A stretch of DNA of 64,000 nt from Crocosphaera sp. UHCC 0190 (GCF_034932065.1 NZ_JAYGHP010000005.1:1-64000); one strand, 5' to 3'; shown: positions 36,733 through 46,427, numbered from the stretch's first letter. Numbers and translations are program-made. The notes: a model not told the origin generated them from the letters alone.

Positions 36733-37497
36733 ATGAGTAATAATTTAGCCCTTAAACTCCGTGAAGGAACCAGTCATTCTCACACTTTAGCTGAAAATAC
36801 AGCCTTTACTAAATGTTTTCTCAAAGGCATTGTGGAAAAAGAACCCTTTCGTAAACTCTTAGCCGACTTTTATTTTCTCTATTCTACCCTAGAAGAAGAA
36901 TTAGAACGCCACCACAATCATCCTGTTATTAGTAATATTTATTTTCCTGAATTAAACCGTAAGCAAAATCTAGCAGCAGATCTCGAATACTACTACGGAG
37001 AAAACTGGGCGCAAGAAATTTCTCCCTCAGCAGCAGGTCAAACTTATGTAGCAAGAATTCGGGAAGTTTCTAATAGTGATCCTGCCTTATTAGTTGCCCA
37101 TTCTTATGTACGTTATATGGGTGATTTATCCGGTGGTCAAAGCTTAAAAAATATTGCCCGTTCTGCCTTAGCATTACCCGCAGATCAAGGCACACAATTT
37201 TATGAATTTGAGCAAATTCCTACGGCAGAAGCAAGACGGGAATTCAAAGGAAAATACCGCGATGGGTTGAATGCTTTGCCTATTGATGAAGCCTTAGAAA
37301 ATAAGATTGTCGAAGAAGCAAACACCGCTTTTACACTGAATCGTGATGTAGTTCATGAGTTAGAAGATGATGTCAAAGCTGCCATCGGTGATCATGTTTT
37401 TGATCTGATTACTCGCCAAGAAATTCCTGGAGCAACAGAACACCATCACCATCATGGTCATGGTCAACATCCAGAGAATTTAGTAAGAGCAGAATAA
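36733..37497 (+). CDS. ho2: Heme oxygenase, HO2-like, with a histidine-rich tail
   Basis: 254 residues from the ATG at 36733. It opens heme to biliverdin, iron and CO using ferredoxin. Proximal histidine lies in LREGTSHSHTLAEN (His15 or His17), and the distal helix has YMGDLSGGQSLKN. The tail after residue 235 reads ATEHHHHHGHGQHPEN, five adjacent His plus two more, which is unusual and may bind metal or heme. Next to hemN, as in the Synechocystis chlAII-ho2-hemN operon induced in low oxygen, so I call it HO2-like; assignment against HO1 needs a tree. Confidence 0.85.
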   Translation: MSNNLALKLREGTSHSHTLAENTAFTKCFLKGIVEKEPFRKLLADFYFLYSTLEEELERHHNHPVISNIYFPELNRKQNLAADLEYYYGENWAQEISPSAAGQTYVARIREVSNSDPALLVAHSYVRYMGDLSGGQSLKNIARSALALPADQGTQFYEFEQIPTAEARREFKGKYRDGLNALPIDEALENKIVEEANTAFTLNRDVVHELEDDVKAAIGDHVFDLITRQEIPGATEHHHHHGHGQHPENLVRAE

Positions 37498-37638
37498 GAC
37501 TAATTATCTTTTGTTAGTTAAGTGTGATGGGGTCAGTAAAACAAATAATTAAATTAATGTTTTCGTTTAACTGACTTCTTTTTTTTTGCGCTCCATCTTT
37601 CTTTATTTACTGAAACCATTGAGAGGTTAATAAACAGT

Positions 37639-39036
37639 ATGAACTTGACATCACAAAGCGTAGTATTTAATACTGATTTATTGAATAAGTACGATAAATC
37701 TTTGCCCAGATATACCAGTTATCCTCCTGCAACGGAATTAAAATCCAAGGTAGGAGAAGCAGAATTTCGGGCAGGAATTGCGACAGGAAACCATAAAAAA
37801 ACGCCTCTTTCCTTATATTGCCATATTCCTTTTTGTGAAAGTGCTTGTTATTTTTGTGGCTGTAATACTATTATTACTCGTAATAAAAAAGTTGCTCCTC
37901 CTTATGTAGACTATTTAATTAAAGATATTACTCGAACGGCTGAATTAATTTCTTCAGATCGTTCTGTTAATCAAATTCATTGGGGAGGTGGAACCCCTAA
38001 TTATTTAGATCAATCTCAAATTGATCAGTTATTTAACGCCTTAGTCAAGAACTTTAATATTGACAAAGATGCAGAAATCTCTATTGAAATTAATCCCAGA
38101 TATATTGACCGAAACTTCATCTTTTTCTTAAGAAGTATCGGGTTTAATCGGATTAGTTTTGGTATCCAAGATTTTGACCCCAAAGTGCAACAGGTTATTA
38201 ACCGTATTCAACCCGAAGAAATGCTCTTTAATGTCATGGGTTGGATGCGAGAAGCTGAGTTTGAAAGTGTTAACGTTGACCTAATTTATGGACTGCCTTA
38301 TCAAAACCGACACACCTTTGAAAAGACAGTTAAAAAGACCATAGAATTGAATCCTGATCGCATTGCCGTCTTCAATTTTGCCTATATTCCTTGGATTAAA
38401 CCTGCTCAAAAAAATCTGCCTGTTGAAGAACTTCCTAATGCGTCAGAAAAGTTGGCAATGTTGCAAATGACCATTGAAGAATTCAACCGCAATGATTACT
38501 TATACATTGGCATGGATCACTTTGCCAAACCCAATGATGAGTTATCTATTGCTCAAGCAGAAGGTCAATTACATCGCAATTTCCAAGGATACACTACTAA
38601 ACCAGAATCCGATCTTGTTGCCTTTGGTATGACATCAATTAGTATGTTACAAGATGTCTATGTTCAAAATCATAAAGGCATTAAAGACTATTATCGGGCA
38701 TTAGATGAGGGACATTTACCCATCGAAAAAGGTGTTACCTTAAGCAAAGATGACATTATTCGTCGTGCGGTAATTATGGAATTAATGTGTCAATCACAAT
38801 TGTACAAGAATCGCATTGAAGACAAATATAATCTTGATTTTGATCTTGATTTTGATGAATATTTTGCCCAAGAATTAATCGATCTTAAACCCTTAGAAGC
38901 AGACGGATTAATTAATTTATTCCCTGATCGCTTAGAAGTTACAAACTCAGGACGGTGGTTAATCAGAAATATTGCTGCGGTGTTTGATCCTTACTTAAAA
39001 GGACGCAAAGAACAGTCTTTTTCTAAAGCAATTTAG
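37639..39036 (+). CDS. hemN: Oxygen-independent coproporphyrinogen III oxidase HemN
   Basis: 465 residues. Radical SAM cluster ligands are Cys66, Cys70 and Cys73 in CESACYFC, with the extra Cys75 typical of true HemN (CYFCGC). INPRYID and VNVDLIYGLPYQN follow. It decarboxylates coproporphyrinogen III to protoporphyrinogen IX without O2. It is 141 bases after heme oxygenase and is followed by a terminator at 39065. The pair lets tetrapyrrole synthesis continue in the conditions where the hydrogenase works. Confidence 0.96.
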   Translation: MNLTSQSVVFNTDLLNKYDKSLPRYTSYPPATELKSKVGEAEFRAGIATGNHKKTPLSLYCHIPFCESACYFCGCNTIITRNKKVAPPYVDYLIKDITRTAELISSDRSVNQIHWGGGTPNYLDQSQIDQLFNALVKNFNIDKDAEISIEINPRYIDRNFIFFLRSIGFNRISFGIQDFDPKVQQVINRIQPEEMLFNVMGWMREAEFESVNVDLIYGLPYQNRHTFEKTVKKTIELNPDRIAVFNFAYIPWIKPAQKNLPVEELPNASEKLAMLQMTIEEFNRNDYLYIGMDHFAKPNDELSIAQAEGQLHRNFQGYTTKPESDLVAFGMTSISMLQDVYVQNHKGIKDYYRALDEGHLPIEKGVTLSKDDIIRRAVIMELMCQSQLYKNRIEDKYNLDFDLDFDEYFAQELIDLKPLEADGLINLFPDRLEVTNSGRWLIRNIAAVFDPYLKGRKEQSFSKAI

Positions 39037-39064
39037 TTTTCTTTAGAAAGTGAAATAAGCTGCT

Positions 39065-39091
39065 CCCCCATGCTTTAATTGGGGGATTTTT
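39065..39091 (+). terminator. Factor-independent terminator of hemN
   Basis: CCCCCA, loop TGCTTTAAT, TGGGGG, then ATTTTTCT. It lies 29 bases after the hemN stop codon. Confidence 0.85.
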
Positions 39092-39113
39092 CTATAATAT
39101 TATTAATAGTAGT

Positions 39114-39139
39114 TAGGGGCGAACGGCCGTTCGCCCCTA
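39114..39139. repeat. Perfect GGGGCGAACGG palindrome
   Basis: TAGGGGCGAACGG followed by CCGTTCGCCCCTA, perfect 13-bp arms, then CAAAA. It sits between convergent hemN and fumC and is the cleanest member of the group that includes 6598-6625 and 9651-9678. Confidence 0.8.
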
Positions 39140-39158
39140 CAAAAGTCGTAAATGGTTT

Positions 39159-40538
39159 TCAAGGATGAGTCATGGTTTCAGGACGTACAATCTTTTGAAA
39201 TTCTTCTGCACTGAGAAACCCTAACGCAATACAAGCATCTTGTAAACTCGTCCTTTCTTCATAAGCTTTTTTAGCAACTTTCGCCGCTTTATCATAGCCA
39301 ATATGAGGATTTAAAGCTGTCACTAACATCAAAGAATTGTTTAAATAATGATCAATTTGTTCCTTATTAATCTCCATTCCCACCACTAAATGATCCGTAA
39401 AAGATGAACAAGCATCTGCCAATAATCGAATCGAATTAAGCAGATTAAAAATCAACAAAGGTTTAAACACATTTAACTCAAAATTCCCCTGACTTCCTGC
39501 CATACTAATAGCCGCATCATAGCCCATTACCTGCACACAAACCATCGTCATTGCTTCACATTGAGTCGGGTTAACTTTTCCTGGCATAATAGAAGACCCA
39601 GGCTCATTTGCGGGTAAAATAAGCTCACCAATGCCACAACGAGGCCCTGATCCTAACCAACGAATATCATTGGCAAGTTTCATCAACGAACAGGCCAAGG
39701 TTTTCAAGGCACCACTGCACATTACCATAGCATCATGGGCAGCTAAAGCGGCAAACTTATTCGGGGCCGCAACGAAGGGTAAAGCCGTTATTTGGGCAAT
39801 TTCTGCGGCAACCCGTTGGGAAAATTCAGGATGAGTATTTAATCCCGTCCCCACTGCTGTCCCACCGATCGCCAATTCATAGAGATCGGGTAAGGTTAAT
39901 TTAATGCGTTCAAGATCTTTATCTAGTTGGGAGACATACCCCGAAAATTCCTGTCCCAAGGTCAAGGGAACGGCATCCATGAGGTGAGTTCGTCCAATTT
40001 TGACAATATTTTCATAGTCTGTCATTTTGGTGGCTAAACCATCCCTTAATTTAGCGACCATGGGTAATAATTTATGATGTATTTCTTCCACTGCTGCAAT
40101 GTGCATGGCCGTAGGAAAGGTATCATTAGAAGATTGGGACATATTAACATGATCGTTGGGATGAATGGGATCTTTGCTTCCTAATATTCCCCCCGCCAAA
40201 GCGATCGCACGATTAGCGATTACTTCATTAGCATTCATGTTAGTTTGGGTGCCACTTCCGGTTTGCCAAATGCTTAGGGGGAAATGCTCATCAAGGGTTC
40301 CTGCTATTACTTCATCCGTTGCTTGAAGGATTAAGTTCTCTTTTTCTGGAGCTAATTTTCCTAAATCTTTATTAACAATTGCTGTGGCTTTTTTAAGAAT
40401 ACCGATAGCCCGGATTATTGCCCTAGGCATTACATCTTGACCAATGGCAAAATAGTACAATGATCGTTGGGTTTGTGCGCCCCAATAACGATCAGATGGC
40501 ACATCAATACTACCCATACTATCGGTTTCAATTCTCAT
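39159..40538 (-). CDS. fumC: Class II fumarate hydratase
   Basis: 459 residues from the ATG at 40538, which has AGGAG six bases upstream; a further start at 40562 is less likely. [15 protein letters not shown] is the superfamily signature and carries the catalytic serine loop, and [15 protein letters not shown]-like text ([15 protein letters not shown]) is the second region. It interconverts fumarate and malate. In cyanobacteria it also serves the reductive branch under fermentation, which fits the hox block next to it. Confidence 0.95.
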   Translation of the reverse strand: MRIETDSMGSIDVPSDRYWGAQTQRSLYYFAIGQDVMPRAIIRAIGILKKATAIVNKDLGKLAPEKENLILQATDEVIAGTLDEHFPLSIWQTGSGTQTNMNANEVIANRAIALAGGILGSKDPIHPNDHVNMSQSSNDTFPTAMHIAAVEEIHHKLLPMVAKLRDGLATKMTDYENIVKIGRTHLMDAVPLTLGQEFSGYVSQLDKDLERIKLTLPDLYELAIGGTAVGTGLNTHPEFSQRVAAEIAQITALPFVAAPNKFAALAAHDAMVMCSGALKTLACSLMKLANDIRWLGSGPRCGIGELILPANEPGSSIMPGKVNPTQCEAMTMVCVQVMGYDAAISMAGSQGNFELNVFKPLLIFNLLNSIRLLADACSSFTDHLVVGMEINKEQIDHYLNNSLMLVTALNPHIGYDKAAKVAKKAYEERTSLQDACIALGFLSAEEFQKIVRPETMTHP

Positions 40539-40598
40539 TTTTTCTCCTGATTTATTGCTCACTTTTTCGGTAAGTAAGAATCTTTTATTTCTCGGTCA

Positions 40599-41594
40599 TT
40601 ACTTATTACTTAATTCCTGATTCTCTATTCCCCATTCTCCAATTGAGAAGCGATAATTTCGTTGGAAATAACCCAAGAATTTTCTCACGGTTTCCGGTTC
40701 CAAAAATAAGGTATAAGAAACTAACATGACTGTGCTAATTTGCAGGACAAAAGCATTCATCAAAATAGCAATGGAAATGTGTAGTAAACTCATCAAAATG
40801 AGCATCGGATATTTAGTGCGCTTAAACCAAATAAAAATGCAAAAAGACAACTCAAGAATCAAGGTACTATAAGTCATGGCCATACTCATGAGATGATTAT
40901 GGAAAAAATCAACATCACTAAATCTAAACCATCCATCATATAAAGAAATATAGTACATAATATTACCCTCACGCCAAGCGATATCACTTCTCAGTTTATC
41001 CAAAGCAGAAAGGGGATAAATTAAGGCAATGGAAAGCTGAAGAAGTCGCCAACTCCATACGGATTTTTTCTGAGGATAATATTGGGTTAAACGCTGATGC
41101 TTTTTACCCCATTTACGTCTCAAAAAATTATCAACAGATAAACGATTACCCAAGGGAGCAAAGCAACTATAAAATAAGAGCATCCGAATGATAACATCTT
41201 TGCCGTCTAGAATCGCAGTATTGCGGTTACAAATTGAAAACCACAAAATATAAAGAATAATTGTGGTAATTCTAGTTCCTAACCCTAAAATAAAGGCGAT
41301 GGTGGTTAATAAAGTAGCACCATAAATTACCCAAATAAATTGAGGAAAATCTGACAGAGCAAAGAGAGATTTAAAGGAAGCTAAAAACCAGCCTCCTCTA
41401 GCATTCACAAACCTATCCAGGGTAATCATTCCCTGAATACCATAGAATTCTTCCCAGTCAAAATAACTGAGTAATAAGACAACAAAAATGAAGATTCCGA
41501 AAACAATCCGAAAGAAGCCTAATGTCAGGGTTGATTCTTTCTGAAACCAAAAATCATAGAACTTTTTGATACTTTTTTTAATTAATTCCGACAT
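40599..41594 (-). CDS. HTTM domain membrane protein (vitamin K gamma-carboxylase-like)
   Basis: 331 residues, multi-spanning. The sequence FFRIVFGIFIFVVLLLSYF, IWVIYGATLLTTIAFILGLGTR and ILWFSICNRNTAILDGKDVIIRMLLFYSCFAPLG match the HTTM domain shared with vitamin K-dependent gamma-glutamyl carboxylase; typical residues of the family are retained. Bacterial members are of unknown function. It overlaps the preceding gene by 13 bases. Confidence 0.75.
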   Translation of the reverse strand: MSELIKKSIKKFYDFWFQKESTLTLGFFRIVFGIFIFVVLLLSYFDWEEFYGIQGMITLDRFVNARGGWFLASFKSLFALSDFPQFIWVIYGATLLTTIAFILGLGTRITTIILYILWFSICNRNTAILDGKDVIIRMLLFYSCFAPLGNRLSVDNFLRRKWGKKHQRLTQYYPQKKSVWSWRLLQLSIALIYPLSALDKLRSDIAWREGNIMYYISLYDGWFRFSDVDFFHNHLMSMAMTYSTLILELSFCIFIWFKRTKYPMLILMSLLHISIAILMNAFVLQISTVMLVSYTLFLEPETVRKFLGYFQRNYRFSIGEWGIENQELSNK

Positions 41595-42112
41595 TGAAAT
41601 TCCCCCAATTTTCCTTTATCACTAAACTCTTCAGTCAAATATTGTTGACGAATAGCAGATTGTTCTGGTGGTAATATTTGCCGCCAAAACAGATCAAAAC
41701 GAATCGCCTTAATCGGATTATTGGCATCTTGATAAATTCGACAAAGATAGTCAGTATAATGCTCACGGGCATCTTGATAATGGAACAAACTTTGCTGTAA
41801 TTTTCCATCCCGAAAATTGACAAAGTTATCTTTAATATTATCTTCCTCTTTATGGGAGAATATCGGTAAAACACTGGCCTCTCCATTTTGATGAATTGCC
41901 ACCACATCAAGTCGCCAACTAAACCGATCAACCACAGAAAACATTTGCCAAGAACCACTCATTCCTAAAAAAGATGTTACCTTAGTGAGAAGATTAGGAA
42001 TAAAGGGAATTCTGATGCTACTATTCTGAACCAGATGAGACCACAAAGTTACTAATACTAGACAAGTAACTGCGGTTTTTTTGAGTAAATCTGTAGAACG
42101 AGAAATTTCCAT
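41582..42112 (-). CDS. HTTM-partner protein, single-pass membrane
   Basis: 176 residues from the ATG at 42112; a longer start at 42148 exists. One hydrophobic helix near the start (KTAVTCLVLVTLWSHLV) is followed by a soluble region with MSGSWQMFSVVDRFSWRLDVVAIH and a short C-terminus. The gene's end overlaps the HTTM gene, so the two proteins are probably translated together and may form a complex. The same kind of partner follows HTTM genes in some other bacteria, as far as I recall; the family name is not certain. Confidence 0.65.
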   Translation of the reverse strand: MEISRSTDLLKKTAVTCLVLVTLWSHLVQNSSIRIPFIPNLLTKVTSFLGMSGSWQMFSVVDRFSWRLDVVAIHQNGEASVLPIFSHKEEDNIKDNFVNFRDGKLQQSLFHYQDAREHYTDYLCRIYQDANNPIKAIRFDLFWRQILPPEQSAIRQQYLTEEFSDKGKLGEFQCRN

Positions 42113-42309
42113 ATTTGTCACTAAAATCCTGGCAAAATTAATAATCATTAATCATCAACAATGACTAAATAATCCTCACATTTGCCATGCAAAATCTAAA
42201 ATCAGATTGATTCTGTTCAATCTTTTAAATTCTATGTAAAGCTTAATTGAAGAGCTAAGATATACAGAAACTTTTAAACTTTTGAAACCAAATATTAACT
42301 TAAATGAAG

Positions 42310-42339
42310 GAAAAAAAAATAAGCCCGCCGTAGCGGGAC
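42310..42339 (-). terminator. Factor-independent terminator after the binding-protein gene
   Basis: On the minus strand: CCCGC, loop TACG, GCGGG, then CTTATTTTTTTTTCC. It lies 29 bases after the stop codon of the binding-protein gene. Confidence 0.9.
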
Positions 42340-42365
42340 TTGACCTTTAGATTTTCTTAAGACTA

Positions 42366-43679
42366 TTATTGAACCGGACTGACTTTGTCAATCACTTCAG
42401 TGGTTCCATCTTCTTTGACTGTCCAAACATCATAACTCCCCACAACATCCCCATTTTCATCAATATCCACATTACCACTAGCCCCCTGATAATTGATATC
42501 TTCTCCCTTACGAACCAAGGCCATCGCTTCACAGGGATCACTCACCTCTGTTCCTGGGGCATTGGCCACCTCACGAATTTTACCCTTAATCCCCTCTCCC
42601 GTGTTAGCATCTGCTGCTTCTGCGGCCAACATCAATAACACCGTAGCATCCCAACTATGGGGAACAAAGGCCGTTACATCCTTGCCTGTTTTTTCATTCC
42701 ACTTAGTCGTAAATGCCCCTAACGCTTGACCATTAGCCCCTGGTACGGTTCCTAAAGCTCCGGACAAGATAAACTTCCCATCAGCCGTTTTACCCACCTG
42801 TTTGACAAAATCTTCCGAATACACTCCATCTGTTAACAAGAAGGTGACACCATTGGTTAACCCCTGTTTATAGGCTGCTTGTATCAGAATACTACCTGTC
42901 TCCGCATAAAGAACCGCGGCCACCGCATCCGGTTTATTGGCAAAAGCTGCTGCGGCCTCACTATCGAGAGTTGCTGCTTTGGGATCATAACGAACGGGTT
43001 TCCCTTGATTTGCAATGTTACCCCCTGACTTCTCAAAGGCTTTGACAAATTCCTGTTCAAACCCCACCCCATAATCATTATTAATGACCACAGTTGAGAC
43101 ATTTTTAAAGCCCTTTTTGGCTGCTAAGGCCGCTAAGGCTTGGGCTTGATAAGTATCAGGGGGAGCCGTTCTCGCCCAATAACCGTCAAATTCGCCATTT
43201 TTTGCCTGATCCGTAAAGACAGGGCTGGTACTACCAGGAGACACCAACATCACCTTATTCTGTGCTGCGATACCGACAGCGGCCCCAGAGACGCTACTGG
43301 CAAAGGCCCCAACCACACCAGCCACCCGATCCACTTCTGCTAATTTTGTCATAGCGGCGGCCCCGGCGGTGGGATCGGTTTGACTATCTTCCGTAATTAG
43401 GGTAACAGGTTTCTCATTGACCCCATCACAGGCATTCACTTCATCTACGGCTAATTTAACAGCCTCTGGCATATTCGCCCCAATGGAAGCTAAATCCCCC
43501 GTAACAGGTAATAAAGCCCCTAATTTTAGCCCATCGGCGGGGGTGGTGGGACTGGGGGGAGAAGATGTATCTGTGGGTTGTTGCTGATTACAGCCCCCTA
43601 ATAAACTGGTACTAAAAGCGATCGCCAGTCCCAACGCTAAGGGGGACTTTAAGCCGTATTTTATCAAAAATGAATTCAT
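42366..43679 (-). CDS. Amino-acid ABC transporter binding lipoprotein (LivK/NatB-like)
   Basis: 437 residues from the ATG at 43679, with GAGGAG 11 bases upstream; starts further out are unlikely. The lipobox LLGGC sits after a hydrophobic leader (PLALGLAIAFSTS), followed by a Pro/Thr/Ser-rich linker. The body is the type 1 periplasmic binding fold (LKLGALLPVTGDLASIGANMPEAVKLAVDEVN). It binds amino acids such as leucine or neutral ones; NatB of Synechocystis is a close type. No permease or ATPase genes adjoin. Confidence 0.85.
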   Translation of the reverse strand: MNSFLIKYGLKSPLALGLAIAFSTSLLGGCNQQQPTDTSSPPSPTTPADGLKLGALLPVTGDLASIGANMPEAVKLAVDEVNACDGVNEKPVTLITEDSQTDPTAGAAAMTKLAEVDRVAGVVGAFASSVSGAAVGIAAQNKVMLVSPGSTSPVFTDQAKNGEFDGYWARTAPPDTYQAQALAALAAKKGFKNVSTVVINNDYGVGFEQEFVKAFEKSGGNIANQGKPVRYDPKAATLDSEAAAAFANKPDAVAAVLYAETGSILIQAAYKQGLTNGVTFLLTDGVYSEDFVKQVGKTADGKFILSGALGTVPGANGQALGAFTTKWNEKTGKDVTAFVPHSWDATVLLMLAAEAADANTGEGIKGKIREVANAPGTEVSDPCEAMALVRKGEDINYQGASGNVDIDENGDVVGSYDVWTVKEDGTTEVIDKVSPVQ

Positions 43680-43807
43680 TACTAAGGTCACTCCTCGGTT
43701 GCAAGTTATTCTGCTTAACTTTTGACCTTCAATCTTAACGGAATGTTGCAAACAAGCCCAATCTCTGACGAGTGGAAAAACAGGATGATCTTGGTTGAAA
43801 ATTAGGA

Positions 43808-43894
43808 CGGAGAGGGAGGGATTCGAACCCTCGATGAGTGTTACCCCATAACTCCTTAGCAGGGAGCCGCTTTCAACCGCTCAGCCACCTCTCC
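43808..43894 (-). tRNA. tRNA-Ser (anticodon GCU)
   Basis: 87 bases. Acceptor GGAGAGG pairs with CCTCTCC; the anticodon loop contains CTGCTAA (GCT); a long variable arm (GTTATGGGGTAACAC) marks the serine class; the T arm has GGTTCGAATCC. No encoded CCA. Confidence 0.97.
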
Positions 43895-44085
43895 AAGGCA
43901 CAGTATATTATCATAGCAGATTGATACTGTTTCCAACAAGCTTTTAGTTGTAAGTATTTGTTGTATGGTATCAAGAGGGTTTGCGATCGCAAAATTTAAA
44001 GGAAAAATTTTTTGCGGAAATCAGCACTCAGACTCTGTATATAAATATATCCATCTGTCAATTCCTAAGCACTAAGGTGTCTATC

Positions 44086-44661
44086 ATGATTAACCACTCT
44101 TTTTCCCCTACCACTAAAGATAGCCTCCAACCCTTAACTGAAGAACTCTTAGACGCGCTACTCGAAGTCGAAGAAACCTATCCTTGGGATCCCACCACCC
44201 CAGAAGCGGAAGCTTATTTCAGTCATCTTGAAGGGGAATTTCCTTTAATTGATGCTTTTGATGAGGCAGAAATTACGGCTCAAGCAGATACCTTCTTTTC
44301 TCATCTCCATCAAGCTTGGGAATCAGTCGATCAAACCAGTTTTACCCAGAGTTTGTTAGAAAAATTTGGGCAAATGATTCCGAAAGCTTGGCTAGAAACC
44401 ATTATTATCCAAGCAGAACAGTTAGCAAGCGAAAATATTTCTCAACTCAATCAATTAGTGGAATGTGTCAAACCCCTCTGGACAAATTGGACGGAAGAAG
44501 ATTTACAAGTCTTTGCTCGTCCCCTTGCCCAAGCGATGCGGGGTGAAACCAAAGTTAAGCAAGATAATTGGCAAGATCTCTCAGAAATTGAACAAATCCG
44601 CTTCACCATGGCCATTGCTAAAGAGGTATTATGTGAAATACCTCCCCAACAAAACCAATAA
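44086..44661 (+). CDS. Unknown acidic protein
   Basis: 191 residues from the ATG at 44086, six bases after AAGGTG; the reading to 43981 begins in a region with no ribosome binding site. Highly acidic and helical (EELLDALLEVEETYPWDPTTPEAEAYF, FSHLEGEFPLIDAFDEAEITAQADTFFSHLHQAW). Two similar FSHL segments hint at a small internal repeat. No signal peptide or membrane helix. I do not recognise the family. It is convergent with hemC. Confidence 0.6.
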   Translation: MINHSFSPTTKDSLQPLTEELLDALLEVEETYPWDPTTPEAEAYFSHLEGEFPLIDAFDEAEITAQADTFFSHLHQAWESVDQTSFTQSLLEKFGQMIPKAWLETIIIQAEQLASENISQLNQLVECVKPLWTNWTEEDLQVFARPLAQAMRGETKVKQDNWQDLSEIEQIRFTMAIAKEVLCEIPPQQNQ

Positions 44662-44684
44662 TTTCTGAAAGCCCCCTAAAGTTC

Positions 44685-45641
44685 TTACCCTCGCTGAATT
44701 TGAGCAAAGATTTCCCCTAAGATTTCCCCTGCCCCAGCATCCCGTAACCGCATCGCTAATTCTCGTCCTAGGGCTTCTGCTGTAGCCGTTGGTCCGCTAA
44801 TGCTATCCTTCAGGAGTTTTTGACCATCCAGACTGGCTACCATTCCCGTTAAACTCAAAATATCCCCTTCAATAGTTGTGTTAACCCCAATGGGGACTTG
44901 ACACCCACCTTCGAGTTCTCGTAAAAACGCCCGTTCGGCATAACAGCGATCGCGGGTGGCTTCGTGTTCTAAGGCTTTAAGTAATTCTAAAACTTCCTGA
45001 TCTCCGATACGACATTCGATCCCTAAAGCCCCTTGTCCAACGGCGTGAAGGGAAATTTCATTGGGAATCTCTTGATGAATGCGATCGCTCATATCTAGGC
45101 GTTGCAGTCCCGCTACAGCCAGGATAATCCCATCATAGTCTCCTGCATCCAGTTTAGCGAGTCGAGTATTGACGTTGCCTCGCACATCTTTAAAGGTTAA
45201 ATGGGGGAAATGATGCCGCAGTTGGGCTAAACGACGCAGAGAAGATGTACCAATAACGGCCCCTTCCGGTAAGGTTTCCAGTTGTTTATCGCGGTGCTTT
45301 TCATGCACCACTAACGCATCTGCGGGGTTGACTCTTTCTGTTACACAACCGAGCATTAACCCTTCTGGTAAGTTGGTGGGTAAATCTTTGAGGGAATGCA
45401 CGGCAAAATCTACCTGATTTTCCAGCATGGCCACTTCTAATTCTTTGGTAAATAACCCTTTATCCCCAATTTTAGCTAGGGCTACATCTAAGATTATATC
45501 CCCTTGGGTACTCATGGTTTCTACATCAAATTGGCGATCGGGATAGTGATTTTGCAGTTCTTTTTGTATCCAGTACGTTTGTACTAAAGCTAATTGACTT
45601 TTGCGAGAACCGATACGAATGGAGCGACTAGAAACAACCAT
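44685..45641 (-). CDS. hemC: Porphobilinogen deaminase
   Basis: 318 residues from the ATG at 45641. It joins four porphobilinogen to hydroxymethylbilane in tetrapyrrole synthesis. Cys247 in [10 protein letters not shown] carries the dipyrromethane cofactor; Asp86 in HSLKDLP is the catalytic acid. [14 protein letters not shown] is the usual N-terminus. Its leader holds a small stem TCTAGC/GCTAGA (45685-45706) of uncertain meaning. Confidence 0.96.
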   Translation of the reverse strand: MVVSSRSIRIGSRKSQLALVQTYWIQKELQNHYPDRQFDVETMSTQGDIILDVALAKIGDKGLFTKELEVAMLENQVDFAVHSLKDLPTNLPEGLMLGCVTERVNPADALVVHEKHRDKQLETLPEGAVIGTSSLRRLAQLRHHFPHLTFKDVRGNVNTRLAKLDAGDYDGIILAVAGLQRLDMSDRIHQEIPNEISLHAVGQGALGIECRIGDQEVLELLKALEHEATRDRCYAERAFLRELEGGCQVPIGVNTTIEGDILSLTGMVASLDGQKLLKDSISGPTATAEALGRELAMRLRDAGAGEILGEIFAQIQRG

Positions 45642-45773
45642 AGAAGTTAATCTGATACTTAACGTTATCAATAAGGGGACTCGATCTAGCGTATCGTAGT
45701 GCTAGACCCCCGTTAATAGGTAAGATTGCTCAGGAGGAAAAACGTTACATTTCTTAACTGTAAATGAGCAACC

Positions 45774-46427
45774 CTAGGGAACAAGTTTGAGATCTTTTCT
45801 AATTTCATCTAACGGGGTTTCCCAGAGTTGATTCCAGTCTATACCGAACAATGGTTTGGTTTGTTTGGCCAGAGTCCAACCTTCGCTGATAGCTTCTAAA
45901 TATTGTCCCCCTAATTCGATATCATAAACCACAGCTTTTAATAAATTTTTCGCTAATAATGCTAACCAAAAACGGGAGACATAGAGTTGGGCGACATAAA
46001 ATGCTTCTAACCTAATCTCTCCCAAAATGTCCGTATTACTTCCAGTGACAACGTGCCAAATATCATGAGTTTCTGTGAGGTGGGCTGTTAAATATTGATA
46101 GTCATTTTCCACAATTTGCGGTTTTAAAGGGCTTAAATCATGGCGAATCATGTGATCAGCGTATTGATAAGCTAAAGAATTTTTCGGGAATTGATGAAAC
46201 TTTTGTAAATCAATCTTGCCTAAAGAAATACGTTTTTCAAAGGCCAATTTTCCTTGAGGCGTTTGAGATAAAAACGCGATCATGACATCAAAGCTTTCAG
46301 TTTCATACAAGGCGTTTCCTAACTGCCCAATCGAGGCGAAATCGCCATCGGGTGAGCGAACAAGATTGAGAAAACTTTCAAAAACTTTATCTTGCCATTG
46401 TTGTTGAGTTTCATTAATATTTAGCAT
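45774..46427 (-). CDS. Coq4-like protein
   Basis: 217 residues. THDIWHVVTGSNTDILGEI contains the HDxxH-x11-E motif of Coq4, which binds zinc; in eukaryotes Coq4 helps the ubiquinone complex and removes the C1 carboxyl. Cyanobacteria make plastoquinone instead, and many carry Coq4-like proteins of unknown role. It may bind a quinone precursor; no partner gene is adjacent. The ATG at 46427 is preferred over a GTG at 46430. Confidence 0.8.
   Translation of the reverse strand: MLNINETQQQWQDKVFESFLNLVRSPDGDFASIGQLGNALYETESFDVMIAFLSQTPQGKLAFEKRISLGKIDLQKFHQFPKNSLAYQYADHMIRHDLSPLKPQIVENDYQYLTAHLTETHDIWHVVTGSNTDILGEIRLEAFYVAQLYVSRFWLALLAKNLLKAVVYDIELGGQYLEAISEGWTLAKQTKPLFGIDWNQLWETPLDEIRKDLKLVP

Noticed and set aside
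37440-37470. Histidine-rich tail as an artificial purification tag
   Set aside because: It is followed by native sequence in frame and mixes His with Gly and Gln codons in a natural context.
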